In this document: positions 7,991-16,809 of the stretch, piece by piece
Layout: each line of letters opens with the position of its first letter
Numbering within the stretch: position 1 is the stretch's first letter
Position numbers and translations under genes: made by a program
NCBI RefSeq assembly: GCF_900537175.1
Contig: NZ_LS999833.1
Location: 2,334,254 to 2,398,253 of the forward strand
Direction of reading: 5' to 3'
Length of the DNA stretch: 64,000 nucleotides
Origin: Lentilitoribacter sp. Alg239-R112
GTDB lineage: Bacteria; Pseudomonadota; Alphaproteobacteria; Rhizobiales; Rhizobiaceae
The notes under the pieces: model-generated
Told to the model about the DNA's origin: nothing
The model's database searches: none
What the model saw: only the letters and a program-made list of their open reading frames with translations

Positions 7991-10441
7991 TTAGGCGGAA
8001 CTGGCAATCCTTTTTAAATCGTTTGAATCTATCCAATTATCCAGCATTTCAAATAAAGTTTCAGATGAAAGTGGCTTGGTCAAAACATCATCCATACCTG
8101 CTTCAAGGCATTCTTCTTTATCCTTGATCTGCGCATGTGCGGTCACTCCAATTATCGGGGTTCGACCGATCTTGTGCTCGATTTCCAGAGCACGAATACG
8201 TCTCGTGGCTTCACGACCATTCATCTCAGGCATAGAAACATCCATAAGGATTATGCGCGGATGACATGCCTCCCATTCAGACACACCCAATTTTCCATTC
8301 GCAACTATCTTAAAACTATAGTCTGTCATCTCCAGATATTGCGAAATAACAAGTTGATTGACCTCATTATCTTCACAAACAAGAATATCCAACTCCTGCG
8401 TTTCTTCTACCGCAAGCAATTGAGAAGCCGCTGGGGTTTGTTCAGTTGAAACACGACTATTTGCAACGGAAGATGCTTCAGGTTGAGCAACCGGTTCGGC
8501 AAGTGCATGTGCAGCTGACCTTAGATTCTTCACCTGGGAACCAGTCAAAATTTGATCGATAACAACTCTTAAATCTACCCCGCGTACTGGCTTGGATAAA
8601 TGCCCATCAAGTTGATATTGCTTCAATGAATTAATTAACTCTGAATGATCCACAGAAGATAGAAGGAGAACTTTTGTATTTGCAATAGCCTCGGTTTCTC
8701 TGATCGCTTTTAGAACTTCAGCACCAGTCATATCAGGCATCTGAAAATCAAGAACGACAATGTCGACTTTGATACCATGATGGTTTTGGGCAGCATTCAG
8801 AAATTCCAGCGCGACAGGTCCACTTTCCACCGCAACACATTCGTAGCCCCAAGCACTTAGTTGCTCGACCAAGATCGCTCTATTAACTTCATTATCATCC
8901 ACAACAAGTGCACGTATTCGCGTGTTAGGATCAACTTCAACAAGCTCTTCAAAAGATTCACCATTCTCGATTGGCAGATCAAGTGTGAAATTGAATTTTG
9001 AACCGACACCCAATTCACTACTTACCGCAATTTTTCCACCCATCATTTCAACAAGTCGAGCGGAAATAGCTAACCCCAATCCGGTTCCTTCAAAACGCCG
9101 GGTGTTAGAGCTATCAACTTGACTAAATTTATCAAAGATCTTCCCAATTTTGCCCTCCGAAATGCCTATTCCTGTATCTTCGATTTCAAATTGTAATCGT
9201 GCGTGGTCCAGCTTATCACATTCAAGGCTCGAGACATTAATAAGAACATGGCCTTTTTCTGTAAACTTGATGGCATTTCCCAAAATGTTGATAATGATTT
9301 GACGAAGCCTCACCCCATCGACAGACACACTTTTTGGCATATCCGGCTGAATACGCATGACAAGTTCAACATCTTTTTCATTGGCTTTTATTGCCAATAA
9401 CGTCGAGATCTCACCAACCAATTCGCCCACATCGCACACCTCATCTTGAAGTTGCAGTTGTTGAGCATCTATCTTTGAAAAATCGAGAATGTCATTGATA
9501 ATACCTAAAAGTGCATTGCTCGATTTCATTATCACATTTGAAAAAGTTCTTTGTCGATCATCGAGATCAGTTTTATTAAGTAACTCCGCCATGCCCAACA
9601 CACCATTCATGGGTGTACGGATCTCGTGGCTCATTGTAGCTAAAAATTCAGACTTAGCGCGGTCAGCTTCTTTTGCATTTTCCAATGCAACATCAGCTTC
9701 ATGTCTTTTGATCTCAAAGCCTTGTAGCAATCGACGAAAAATAACATCAACTGGTAGAAAGATCAGAACAGCAATGCACAAAAGCGCGGCTAAGGTCATT
9801 ATGATAAAATCTAAATGCTTTTTAGTGGTCCAATCACCTAGAAACTCATGTCTCTTCAAAATCACGCTACGGATTAGTGATCGTGATTTCAGAGCCATAA
9901 CTTTATAGTTAAATACAAGACTCTTAACTTGTTTGGGCAAAGCATCGCCCATTAAATCTCCGGTTAGCTGATCCGGTCTAAAAAACTGAGAATAGCGATA
10001 GATAGAGTGTTTAACCTGCTGAAGCGATTTATCGTCAAATCGCAGTGAACCAGTTACGGCCGCCTGATGATTATAGATATTTTCAAATATTTTTGTCTGC
10101 TCGAAACCCTGAGAAACCTTTGCAATCAGTGTATTTACACTGACGCTGATATGCTTTTCATGGGCGATTTTTTCATCATCAGTTGGTTTATCTTTACTCA
10201 GCAGTTCCTGCAATCGTATTGCTGAATTATTGACCGCTTCTGCGATCAATTCCAGCTTCTGAAACTCTTCTGTAAATTCGACCAGTTCATGTGCTTTCAT
10301 GTCGTGTAACGAGTTAGCCTGATAGTTTTGAAAACAAATAATTGCTATACCAACGAGGCTGACAGTGTAAGCTAAACGCAAAAACCAAATAGTTTTACGA
10401 CTCGTAAGAGACATGTTTGCACGCATTCGCATAATACCCAC
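7991..10441 (-). CDS. Hybrid sensor histidine kinase with two receiver domains
   Basis: An 816-residue inner-membrane kinase. Membrane helices lie at about residues 18-38 and 210-236, enclosing a roughly 170-residue helical periplasmic sensor of no recognised family. The HisKA domain has His272 in MSHEIRTPMNG; the ATPase has NILGNAIKF (N box, about 385-393), DTGIGI and GTGLGLA. Receiver 1 has Asp565 (VVLDFQMPDM) and Lys617; receiver 2 has Asp734 (ILMDVSMPEM) and Lys789. There is no Hpt or output domain, so a separate phosphotransfer protein is expected. Translation may begin at GTG 10441 or at ATG 10432. Confidence 0.9.
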   Translation of the reverse strand: MGIMRMRANMSLTSRKTIWFLRLAYTVSLVGIAIICFQNYQANSLHDMKAHELVEFTEEFQKLELIAEAVNNSAIRLQELLSKDKPTDDEKIAHEKHISVSVNTLIAKVSQGFEQTKIFENIYNHQAAVTGSLRFDDKSLQQVKHSIYRYSQFFRPDQLTGDLMGDALPKQVKSLVFNYKVMALKSRSLIRSVILKRHEFLGDWTTKKHLDFIIMTLAALLCIAVLIFLPVDVIFRRLLQGFEIKRHEADVALENAKEADRAKSEFLATMSHEIRTPMNGVLGMAELLNKTDLDDRQRTFSNVIMKSSNALLGIINDILDFSKIDAQQLQLQDEVCDVGELVGEISTLLAIKANEKDVELVMRIQPDMPKSVSVDGVRLRQIIINILGNAIKFTEKGHVLINVSSLECDKLDHARLQFEIEDTGIGISEGKIGKIFDKFSQVDSSNTRRFEGTGLGLAISARLVEMMGGKIAVSSELGVGSKFNFTLDLPIENGESFEELVEVDPNTRIRALVVDDNEVNRAILVEQLSAWGYECVAVESGPVALEFLNAAQNHHGIKVDIVVLDFQMPDMTGAEVLKAIRETEAIANTKVLLLSSVDHSELINSLKQYQLDGHLSKPVRGVDLRVVIDQILTGSQVKNLRSAAHALAEPVAQPEASSVANSRVSTEQTPAASQLLAVEETQELDILVCEDNEVNQLVISQYLEMTDYSFKIVANGKLGVSEWEACHPRIILMDVSMPEMNGREATRRIRALEIEHKIGRTPIIGVTAHAQIKDKEECLEAGMDDVLTKPLSSETLFEMLDNWIDSNDLKRIASSA

Positions 10442-10487
10442 TCTTCTAATTCAGATTAATATGAACAGAATTGGTTAATAAACGAAT

Positions 10488-10533
10488 GAAAAAATACCCA
10501 TAAAGCAATAGTAATGAATTAGTGCCTTATGGG
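10488..10533 (-). terminator. Rho-independent terminator after pyc
   Basis: Read on the minus strand, CCCATAAGGC (10533-10524) pairs with GCTTTATGGG (10506-10497), with one mismatch, around a 17-base loop. A T-rich tail (TATTTTTTC) follows at 10496-10488. It lies just after the pyc stop and before the hybrid kinase start, separating the two genes. Confidence 0.65.
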
Positions 10534-10588
10534 CGGTTTTGACAAAGTTAAACTGTAGTTATTCAATAACAGAAAGAATAATGAAGAT

Positions 10589-13500
10589 TTATACTTTAAA
10601 ATCCATCAGAAGATCTTTCGCATCGATTTGATCACCAACTTTGATAAGAACTTCGTTAAGAACACCATCTTTTTCAGCATGAATAGCCGTTTCCATTTTC
10701 ATTGCCTCAATGGATAAAAGCACATCACCGGCTTTGATTTTCTGGCCCGAAGAAACAGCAACTGTGGATACAACACCTGGCATAGGCGCACCAACATGGT
10801 TGTCGTTGCCAAGTTCTGCTTTTGGTCGAACAGCAGATCCAGCTGCACCATGTGCTCGATCTGGAACCTTAATTCGGCGCGGTTGACCATTAAATTCGAA
10901 AAATACTGTGACCATACCCTTTTCATCGGTATCGCTCATAGCAAGGTTTTGGACAACAAGTGTCTTACCTTTTTCGATCTCAATAAATGCTTCTTCTCCG
11001 ACCGGAAGACCATAAAAATAACTCGGCGTAGACAATGAACTCACAGGACCATAAGTTTCGCTAATCTGTGCAAAATCAGTGAACACTTTTGGATACATTA
11101 AATAAGATGAGAACTCGTTCTCAGAAACTTCGCGTTCAAGCGTAGTTTCAATATCTTTACGTTCTTGAGCAAGATCAGCATGGTCCAACAAAGAACCAGG
11201 ACGAACCGTATAAGCCTCTTCACCTTTTAGCACTTTGTCCTGCAACGCCTTTGGCCAGCCCTTAGGCGGCTGCCCCAAATCGCCACGCATCATTGAAACA
11301 ACACTCTCGGGGAAGGCAACATCTTTCTCTGGGTCTTCAACATCTGCGACGCTCAAATCTTGGCTCACCATCATCAAAGCCATATCCCCAACAACCTTCG
11401 AAGACGGTGTTACTTTAACGATATCACCAAACATCTGATTGGCGTCCGAGTAGGTTTGTGCAACTTCGTGCCAACGTGTTTCTAAACCTAGCGAACGTGC
11501 TTGTTCCTTCAAGTTAGTGAATTGACCGCCTGGCATTTCGTGAAGATAAACTTCGGATGCTGGGCTTTGGCTAATGGATTCAAAAGCTGCATACTGGTCA
11601 CGCACAGATTCCCAATAGAATGAAATCCGACGTATCCATTCTGTGTCCAATTCAGGGTCACGCTCTGAACCTTTAAGCGCTTCAACAATAGACCCTAAGC
11701 ATGGTTGAGATGTATTACCAGAAAACGCGTCCATTGCCGCGTCCACCGCATCAACACCTGCATCAACAGCTGCCAAAACCGTCGCCGCAGTAATACCTGA
11801 CGTATCGTGCGTATGAAAATGAATAGGCAGATCCGTCACATCACGGATTGCGCCAAACAACTGCGTTGCTGCAGCTGGCTTTAGCAAACCAGCCATGTCT
11901 TTCAGAGCAATAATATGGGCACCCGCTTTATCAAGATCTTTAGCAAGATCCGCATAATATTGAAGATCATATTTCGGACGAGCCGAATTCATAATATCGC
12001 CAGTATAGCAAATTGTAGCTTCGCAAAGTTTGTTTTCTTCACGAACTGCGTCCATTGACACACGCATATTCTCAACCCAGTTTAGGCAGTCGAACACGCG
12101 GAACAAATCGATACCACCTTCAGCGGCTTGCTTAACAAAGTGCTTCACAACATTATCTGGATAGTTCTTATAACCCACACCATTTGCACCACGCAAAAGC
12201 ATCTGTAGAAGAATGTTTGGTGCAGCCTCTCTCACTTTAGAAAGGCGCTCCCAAGGATCTTCCGTAAGAAAGCGCATAGATACATCAAATGTTGCGCCGC
12301 CCCAACATTCAAGTGAGAAGAGATTTGGCAATGCACGAGCATAAGTGCCAGCAATATTGGCAATATCATATGTCCGCATACGTGTAGCCAACAACGACTG
12401 ATGACCATCACGCATCGTCGTATCTGTAATCAGCGTGCGCTTTTGAACACGCATCCATTTTGCAAATTTATCCGGACCATATTCATCCAAAATTTGCTTT
12501 GTGCCATCAGGAATATCACCAGTGACATACGGCACTTTTGGAGCCGGCGCATCTTCTGACGGGCGAGGTCTACCTTTAACTTCTGGATGGCCATTAACGG
12601 TAACATCGGCCAAGTAAGTCAATAATTTTGTCGCACGGTCAGCACGTTTAACTTGCTCGAACAATTCCGGTGTCGAATCGATAAATTTTGTTGTGTAAGT
12701 ATTATTCTTAAATTCCTCATGGCCAATAATCGCCTCAAGGAATGTCAAGTTGGTTGAAACACCACGAATACGAAACTCACGTAGCGCACGGTCCATCCGC
12801 TGGATCGCTTCTTCAGGCGTCGGTGCCCATGCTGTCACTTTTTCCAGAAGCGGATCGTAATAACGGGTGATAACTGCACCTGAATAAGCTGTACCGCCAT
12901 CAAGGCGAATACCAAAACCTGTCGCACCACGGTAGGCCGTTATACGACCATAGTCTGGAATAAAGTTCTGCTCAGGATCCTCTGTCGTAATCCGACATTG
13001 AAGCGCATGACCATTAAGTCGGATATCCTCTTGTGCAGGAACACCAGATTCTTCCGTGCCAATGGCAGCGCCTTCCAGGATATGGATTTGCGCTTTAACT
13101 ATATCAATACCTGTAACTTCTTCAGTCACAGTATGTTCAACCTGAATACGCGGGTTTACTTCAATAAAGTAGAAATCACCTGATTCCATATCCATAAGAT
13201 ATTCAACTGTACCAGCACCAACATAATTCGTCTCAGAGGCTAGCTTTTTTGAATATGATGCCAATTCTTGACGCTTCTCCTCATTAAGGTAGGGTGCAGG
13301 AGCACGTTCGACAACTTTCTGATTACGACGTTGAACAGAACAATCACGCTCAAACAAATGAACTACATTACCGTGTGTATCACCCAAAACTTGGCTTTCA
13401 ACATGACGCGCACGCTCAACCAGCTTCTCAAGGTAAATTTCACCCTTGCCGAATGCAGCAATCGCTTCGCGACGTGCTTCGGTTGATTCCCGCTCGAGCT

Positions 13501-14053
13501 CATCCTCTGCACGAATTACGCGCATTCCGCGGCCACCCCCGCCCCATGAGGCTTTTAGCATCAACGGGTAGCCAATCTCAGCAGCCATTTTTTTAACGGC
13601 TTCAATATCATCTTCTGGCAATGGATCAGTTGCAGGCACAACAGGCACACCAACTTCAAGCGCCAAATTACGTGCAGCTACTTTATTACCCAAACGACGC
13701 ATAGTCTCGCCGCGTGGTCCAATGAAGATTATACCCGCTTCATCGCATGCATCCACAAATTCCGGACTTTCAGACAAAAGGCCATAGCCGGGGTGAATAG
13801 CGTCCGCCCCAGAAAGTTTAGCAACACGAATAATTTCCTCGATGGAAAGATAACTTTCGATAGGGCCCATATCTTTTTTAAGGTGATCACCACGGCCAAC
13901 TTGATAGGATTCATCGGCCTTAAAGCGATGAAGCGCAAGTTTGTCTTCCTCGGCCCAAATGGCAACTGTTTTAATACCAAGTTCATTTGCTGCACGAAAA
14001 ACACGAATGGCAATTTCAGACCTATTCGCTACTAGAATTTTTGAGATTTTCAA
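10589..14053 (-). CDS. pyc: Pyruvate carboxylase
   Basis: This anaplerotic enzyme carboxylates pyruvate to oxaloacetate with biotin, ATP and bicarbonate. Domain order is biotin carboxylase (KISKILVANRSEIAIRVFRA at the N-terminus; GGGGRGM ATP-grasp loop), carboxyltransferase (TTMRDGHQSLLATR; FHTHDTSG) and C-terminal biotinyl domain (EAMKMETA, with the biotinylated Lys). I choose the TTG at 14053: it has GGGGA seven bases upstream and gives 1154 residues, the length I recall for the Rhizobium enzyme. An ATG at 14122 would add 23 non-conserved residues that run through a perfect palindrome. It feeds oxaloacetate to the TCA genes further along. Confidence 0.96.
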   Translation of the reverse strand: MKISKILVANRSEIAIRVFRAANELGIKTVAIWAEEDKLALHRFKADESYQVGRGDHLKKDMGPIESYLSIEEIIRVAKLSGADAIHPGYGLLSESPEFVDACDEAGIIFIGPRGETMRRLGNKVAARNLALEVGVPVVPATDPLPEDDIEAVKKMAAEIGYPLMLKASWGGGGRGMRVIRAEDELERESTEARREAIAAFGKGEIYLEKLVERARHVESQVLGDTHGNVVHLFERDCSVQRRNQKVVERAPAPYLNEEKRQELASYSKKLASETNYVGAGTVEYLMDMESGDFYFIEVNPRIQVEHTVTEEVTGIDIVKAQIHILEGAAIGTEESGVPAQEDIRLNGHALQCRITTEDPEQNFIPDYGRITAYRGATGFGIRLDGGTAYSGAVITRYYDPLLEKVTAWAPTPEEAIQRMDRALREFRIRGVSTNLTFLEAIIGHEEFKNNTYTTKFIDSTPELFEQVKRADRATKLLTYLADVTVNGHPEVKGRPRPSEDAPAPKVPYVTGDIPDGTKQILDEYGPDKFAKWMRVQKRTLITDTTMRDGHQSLLATRMRTYDIANIAGTYARALPNLFSLECWGGATFDVSMRFLTEDPWERLSKVREAAPNILLQMLLRGANGVGYKNYPDNVVKHFVKQAAEGGIDLFRVFDCLNWVENMRVSMDAVREENKLCEATICYTGDIMNSARPKYDLQYYADLAKDLDKAGAHIIALKDMAGLLKPAAATQLFGAIRDVTDLPIHFHTHDTSGITAATVLAAVDAGVDAVDAAMDAFSGNTSQPCLGSIVEALKGSERDPELDTEWIRRISFYWESVRDQYAAFESISQSPASEVYLHEMPGGQFTNLKEQARSLGLETRWHEVAQTYSDANQMFGDIVKVTPSSKVVGDMALMMVSQDLSVADVEDPEKDVAFPESVVSMMRGDLGQPPKGWPKALQDKVLKGEEAYTVRPGSLLDHADLAQERKDIETTLEREVSENEFSSYLMYPKVFTDFAQISETYGPVSSLSTPSYFYGLPVGEEAFIEIEKGKTLVVQNLAMSDTDEKGMVTVFFEFNGQPRRIKVPDRAHGAAGSAVRPKAELGNDNHVGAPMPGVVSTVAVSSGQKIKAGDVLLSIEAMKMETAIHAEKDGVLNEVLIKVGDQIDAKDLLMDFKV

Positions 14054-14088
14054 GAATATATCCCCATCAAGAATTATGCGTCTATTTT

Positions 14089-14105
14089 TTTCGGCACTGC
14101 CGAAA
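14089..14105 (-). promoter_or_regulatory. Palindrome upstream of pyc (operator candidate)
   Basis: TTTCGGC (14089-14095) and GCCGAAA (14099-14105) are perfect 7-base complements around a 3-base centre, 36-52 bases upstream of the chosen TTG start of pyc. The geometry fits a dimeric repressor or activator site better than an RNA hairpin, because the loop is only three bases. An AATCGATT core with flanking TTCAA/TTGAA arms lies further upstream near 14165-14179. No regulator can be named. Confidence 0.35.
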
Positions 14106-14224
14106 CTGGAAGTTATGGGCATGTCTTAGCGCCTCAGATGCTGCAATGCAACTAAGCGAAACGGTTCAAATCGATTGAAACAGTATTAGTTAACTACCTG
14201 TTGGGAAGATTAAATTACAGAGCC

Positions 14225-15562
14225 TTATGCCGCTCTGCGAGATCTTGTACGACCACCTTGCCCGCCGCCGCCAGATTTACCCGATTTCGGTCCATTTGAA
14301 GATCTACGTGGACCACCTGATTTCGCCGGCTTATCCACTGACTCACCTTGCGGCTTTTTACCATTGCGAGAATGTTTCTTAAAGCTAAAGGCCTTTGTCT
14401 TATTTTTTGATGGTCCAGCTCCACCTGTTTTACCACCACGGCCACCAGGCTTTTTCCTTGCGGGACGCTTCATATCTGTATCTGGGTTCAACAGTTTACA
14501 GATCGCAAACCACTTTTCATCATCATCAGGAGAGATAAAGCAAAGGGCTTCACCGTTAGCCCCTGCACGCGCTGTTCGTCCCAAGCGATGGATGTAATCT
14601 TCTGGAGATTGCGGAAGGTCAAAGTTAATAACGTGCTCAATGTGAGGAATATCCAAACCACGAGCAGCAATATCCGTTGCAATTAAAATCCGTGTTTTTT
14701 GCGCTCGGAAATCTTTGATCACACGCTCACGTTTATTATGACGAAGATCGCCATGAATAGCATCAGAGTCATGACCTTCTTTGCGGAGACGCTTTGCCAT
14801 CTTATCGGCATTGAACTTGCTTTTAACAAACACAATGATTGAACCGTTACGCTTGTTTAGTTCATCAACAAGCCGTGGATATTTTTCGTTGCGCGTAATA
14901 TTCGCAGTTTCTTGCTTGATGTTCTTCGCAATTTCATTAGCTGAACCAATAGCTACGCGTTCTGGATTATTCAAATAAGCTTTCGATAGCTTCATAATAT
15001 TTGCAGGTAGCGTGGCTGAAAACAGCATTGTCTGGCGTTTATACGGCATTTTACTGACGATTTTTTCAATCTGGCTAGCAAAGCCCATATCAAGCATGCG
15101 GTCAGTCTCGTCTAACACAAGGTAAGATGTACGATCTAGCTTCAATGTTCCCCGTGAAAGATGATCGTTAATACGGCCAGGCGTACCGATAATAATACGC
15201 GGTCCGCGGCGCAAAAAGTTAAGCTGCTTTGGCATTGGTTCACCACCAATAAGAAGCGCTGCCAAAATCTTGGAGTTTTTGCTCACAAAAGTCGAAATTG
15301 CTTTATGCACCTGTGCAGCAAGTTCACGAGTAGGTGTAATAACAACAGCCATGTCATCTGGATTTGCCAACAATTTAGCAACCAGCGGCACACCAAATGC
15401 AGCCGTTTTACCAGTTCCTGTCTGTGCTGAACCCAGTATATCACGGCCTTCAAGCGCAAATGGAATGGCTTTTAGCTGTACGGGAGTTGGGTTCTTCAAA
15501 CCAGCGTGGTCTAAACAATGTATAATAGCTTCGGGGAGGTCAAAATCTTTAAAAGTCGTCAT
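14225..15562 (-). CDS. DEAD-box ATP-dependent RNA helicase (RhlE-like)
   Basis: A 445-residue RNA helicase. It shows the Q motif (NPTPVQ, 24-29), Walker A (AQTGTGKT, 46-53), PTRELA (77-82), TPGR (127-130), motif II written DETD at 151-154 rather than DEAD, SAT, and in domain 2 DIAARGLDIP and HRLGRTARAG. The tail after about residue 370 is basic and rich in Gly, Lys and Arg, like the RNA-binding tails of RhlE proteins. Likely roles are ribosome assembly or RNA decay. The ATG follows AAGGA. Its upstream region contains an intrinsic terminator that could attenuate it. Confidence 0.93.
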   Translation of the reverse strand: MTTFKDFDLPEAIIHCLDHAGLKNPTPVQLKAIPFALEGRDILGSAQTGTGKTAAFGVPLVAKLLANPDDMAVVITPTRELAAQVHKAISTFVSKNSKILAALLIGGEPMPKQLNFLRRGPRIIIGTPGRINDHLSRGTLKLDRTSYLVLDETDRMLDMGFASQIEKIVSKMPYKRQTMLFSATLPANIMKLSKAYLNNPERVAIGSANEIAKNIKQETANITRNEKYPRLVDELNKRNGSIIVFVKSKFNADKMAKRLRKEGHDSDAIHGDLRHNKRERVIKDFRAQKTRILIATDIAARGLDIPHIEHVINFDLPQSPEDYIHRLGRTARAGANGEALCFISPDDDEKWFAICKLLNPDTDMKRPARKKPGGRGGKTGGAGPSKNKTKAFSFKKHSRNGKKPQGESVDKPAKSGGPRRSSNGPKSGKSGGGGQGGRTRSRRAA

Positions 15563-15653
15563 GTCGAATCCTTAGGCGAATGAGGAATCATCCGCGTATG
15601 TTAATGCGCCTAGCAATTGCGCTGTATGTTCAGACATGATGGATCATGAGATC

Positions 15654-15740
15654 AAAAAAGGCCTGAGCTTTGGGCAAGCCCGCCAAGCTCTTATGCTTAT
15701 GGGCCTTTAAGAGTTGCAACACTCTTCTGCCGCTGCAATT
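15654..15740 (-). ncRNA. Structured RNA with intrinsic terminator: small RNA or helicase-leader attenuator
   Basis: On the minus strand, a hairpin AAGAGT-GTTGCA-ACTCTT (15725-15708) is followed by a nested stem: AAAGGCC (15708-15702) with GGCCTTT (15663-15657), enclosing GAGCTT (15690-15685) with AAGCTC (15670-15665), and a run of six T (15659-15654). The 3' arm of the first hairpin (CTCTT) can instead pair with AAGAG of the second, giving competing folds. A weak promoter-like CTTGCT-16-TGTAAT lies upstream (about 15767-15740). The helicase ATG is about 90 bases downstream, so this may be an attenuator or an independent small RNA. The exact 5' end is not known. Confidence 0.45.
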
Positions 15741-15986
15741 ACATGTTGATCTTAATAATAGCAAGCCATAATTGTGCATAGCAGCATTGTAGCCAAGATT
15801 TTGGTTAATCTCTAACGTAGCCACGAAGCAGAGTTAGTGCCACATTTTTAGTACAACTTTATATACCCAAATTTCTTGACTTTATTGGTTTTCTGGCGTA
15901 GTTCAGCCAACAGACGGCGCAATATATTTTGTGCCGTTTATCTTTGTCCAACAAGATATTTAAATATCAGGATCAGGATTTGAGCC

Positions 15987-16015
15987 GATAATCGTAGTAA
16001 AAACAATCGATTATC
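15987..16015 (+). promoter_or_regulatory. Inverted repeat upstream of rplU
   Basis: GATAATCG (15987-15994) and CGATTATC (16008-16015) are perfect 8-base complements around a 13-base spacer, 90-118 bases before the rplU start. It could be a hairpin in the rplU leader, for example for autogenous control, or a protein-binding site. No T-run follows. Confidence 0.35.
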
Positions 16016-16104
16016 ATTTATGAAGACTGAAAAAGACAGTCATCTGTTCGACTCACAAATGCGTTTTACAGATAGAACTGGACTGAACACTCGAAGGAAA
16101 AAAA

Positions 16105-16785
16105 ATGTTCGCAGTCATTAAAACTGGTGGTAAGCAATATCGCGTTACCGCAGGAGACGTTCTCAAGGTAGAGAAAGTTGCTGGCGAAGCTGGTGACATT
16201 GTAGAATTCACAGAAGTTATGATGGTCGGTGAAGGCGCATCTGCTACAATCGGTAAGCCACTTGTTGAAGGTGCACTTGTAACTGCTGAAGTCGTTGATC
16301 AGGGCCGTGGCCGTAAGATCATCGCTTTCAAAAAGCGTCGTCGTCAAAACTCAAAACGTACTATTGGTCATCGTCAGCATTTCACAACAGTGTCTATTGC
16401 TGAAATCTTGACTGGTGGCGCGAAACCTTCAAAGAAAGCTGCTGCAAAGCCAGCAGCTAAGAAGGAAACAGCACCAAAGGCTGCAGCTAAAGAAGCAGCG
16501 CCTAAAGCTGAGAAAAAGGCACCTGCTAAAAAGGCAGAAGCTAAATCCGACGAAGTTGCACCATTATTTGCAGCTCCTGAAGGTCCAGCTGATGATCTTA
16601 AAAAGATTTCTGGTGTTGGCCCAGTGCTTGAGAAAAAACTTAATGCACTTGGTGTGATGACATTTGCGCAAGTTGCTGCTATGTCAAAAGACGACATTCA
16701 GAAACTTGATGATGCATTATCATTCAAAGGCCGCATCGAGCGCGATGACTGGTTAAGTCAAGCTGCCGAATTGGCAAAAGCGTAA
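16105..16785 (+). CDS. rplU: 50S ribosomal protein L21 with C-terminal helix-hairpin-helix extension
   Basis: Residues 1-100 are a normal L21 ([35 protein letters not shown]). After this come an Ala/Lys-rich linker (about 108-152) and a C-terminal domain [20 protein letters not shown] ... [12 protein letters not shown] (about 163-226). That domain has the helix-hairpin-helix GVGP signature of the COG3743-type module also seen at the end of rhizobial NuoE proteins. Ordinary L21 is about 100 residues, so this 226-residue form more than doubles it. rpmA follows 24 bases downstream as usual. An AAGGAAAAAAA ribosome site precedes the ATG. Confidence 0.95.
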   Translation: MFAVIKTGGKQYRVTAGDVLKVEKVAGEAGDIVEFTEVMMVGEGASATIGKPLVEGALVTAEVVDQGRGRKIIAFKKRRRQNSKRTIGHRQHFTTVSIAEILTGGAKPSKKAAAKPAAKKETAPKAAAKEAAPKAEKKAPAKKAEAKSDEVAPLFAAPEGPADDLKKISGVGPVLEKKLNALGVMTFAQVAAMSKDDIQKLDDALSFKGRIERDDWLSQAAELAKA

Positions 16786-16809
16786 TTTAGGACTGTAGGA
16801 GAAGAAAAA

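Larger units (their letters stand above)
15563..16104. other. Intergenic region between helicase gene and rplU
   Basis: This 542-base stretch separates two divergent genes and has no convincing gene. Towards the helicase it holds a minus-strand structured element with an intrinsic terminator (15654-15725). Its centre (15726-15870) is AT-rich with no obvious structure. Towards rplU it has a CTTGAC -35-like box at 15875-15880 without a good -10, and the inverted repeat 15987-16015. A 64-codon minus-strand frame (15630-15824) runs through the terminator and has no ribosome site; I do not treat it as a gene. Confidence 0.6.

Noticed and set aside
9489..9908. 139-codon plus-strand frame opposite the hybrid kinase
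   Set aside because: Antisense to conserved kinase motifs; composition is that of a shadow frame.
15630..15824. 64-codon minus-strand frame, with four Leu codons in a row, upstream of the helicase
   Set aside because: It runs through the intrinsic terminator, has no ribosome site and no recognisable family. A leucine leader peptide would be expected to end before the terminator and precede a leucine gene.
16030..16045. GTTCGACTC resembling a tRNA T-loop upstream of rplU
   Set aside because: The flanking bases do not fold into a cloverleaf; it lies directly ahead of the rplU ribosome site.
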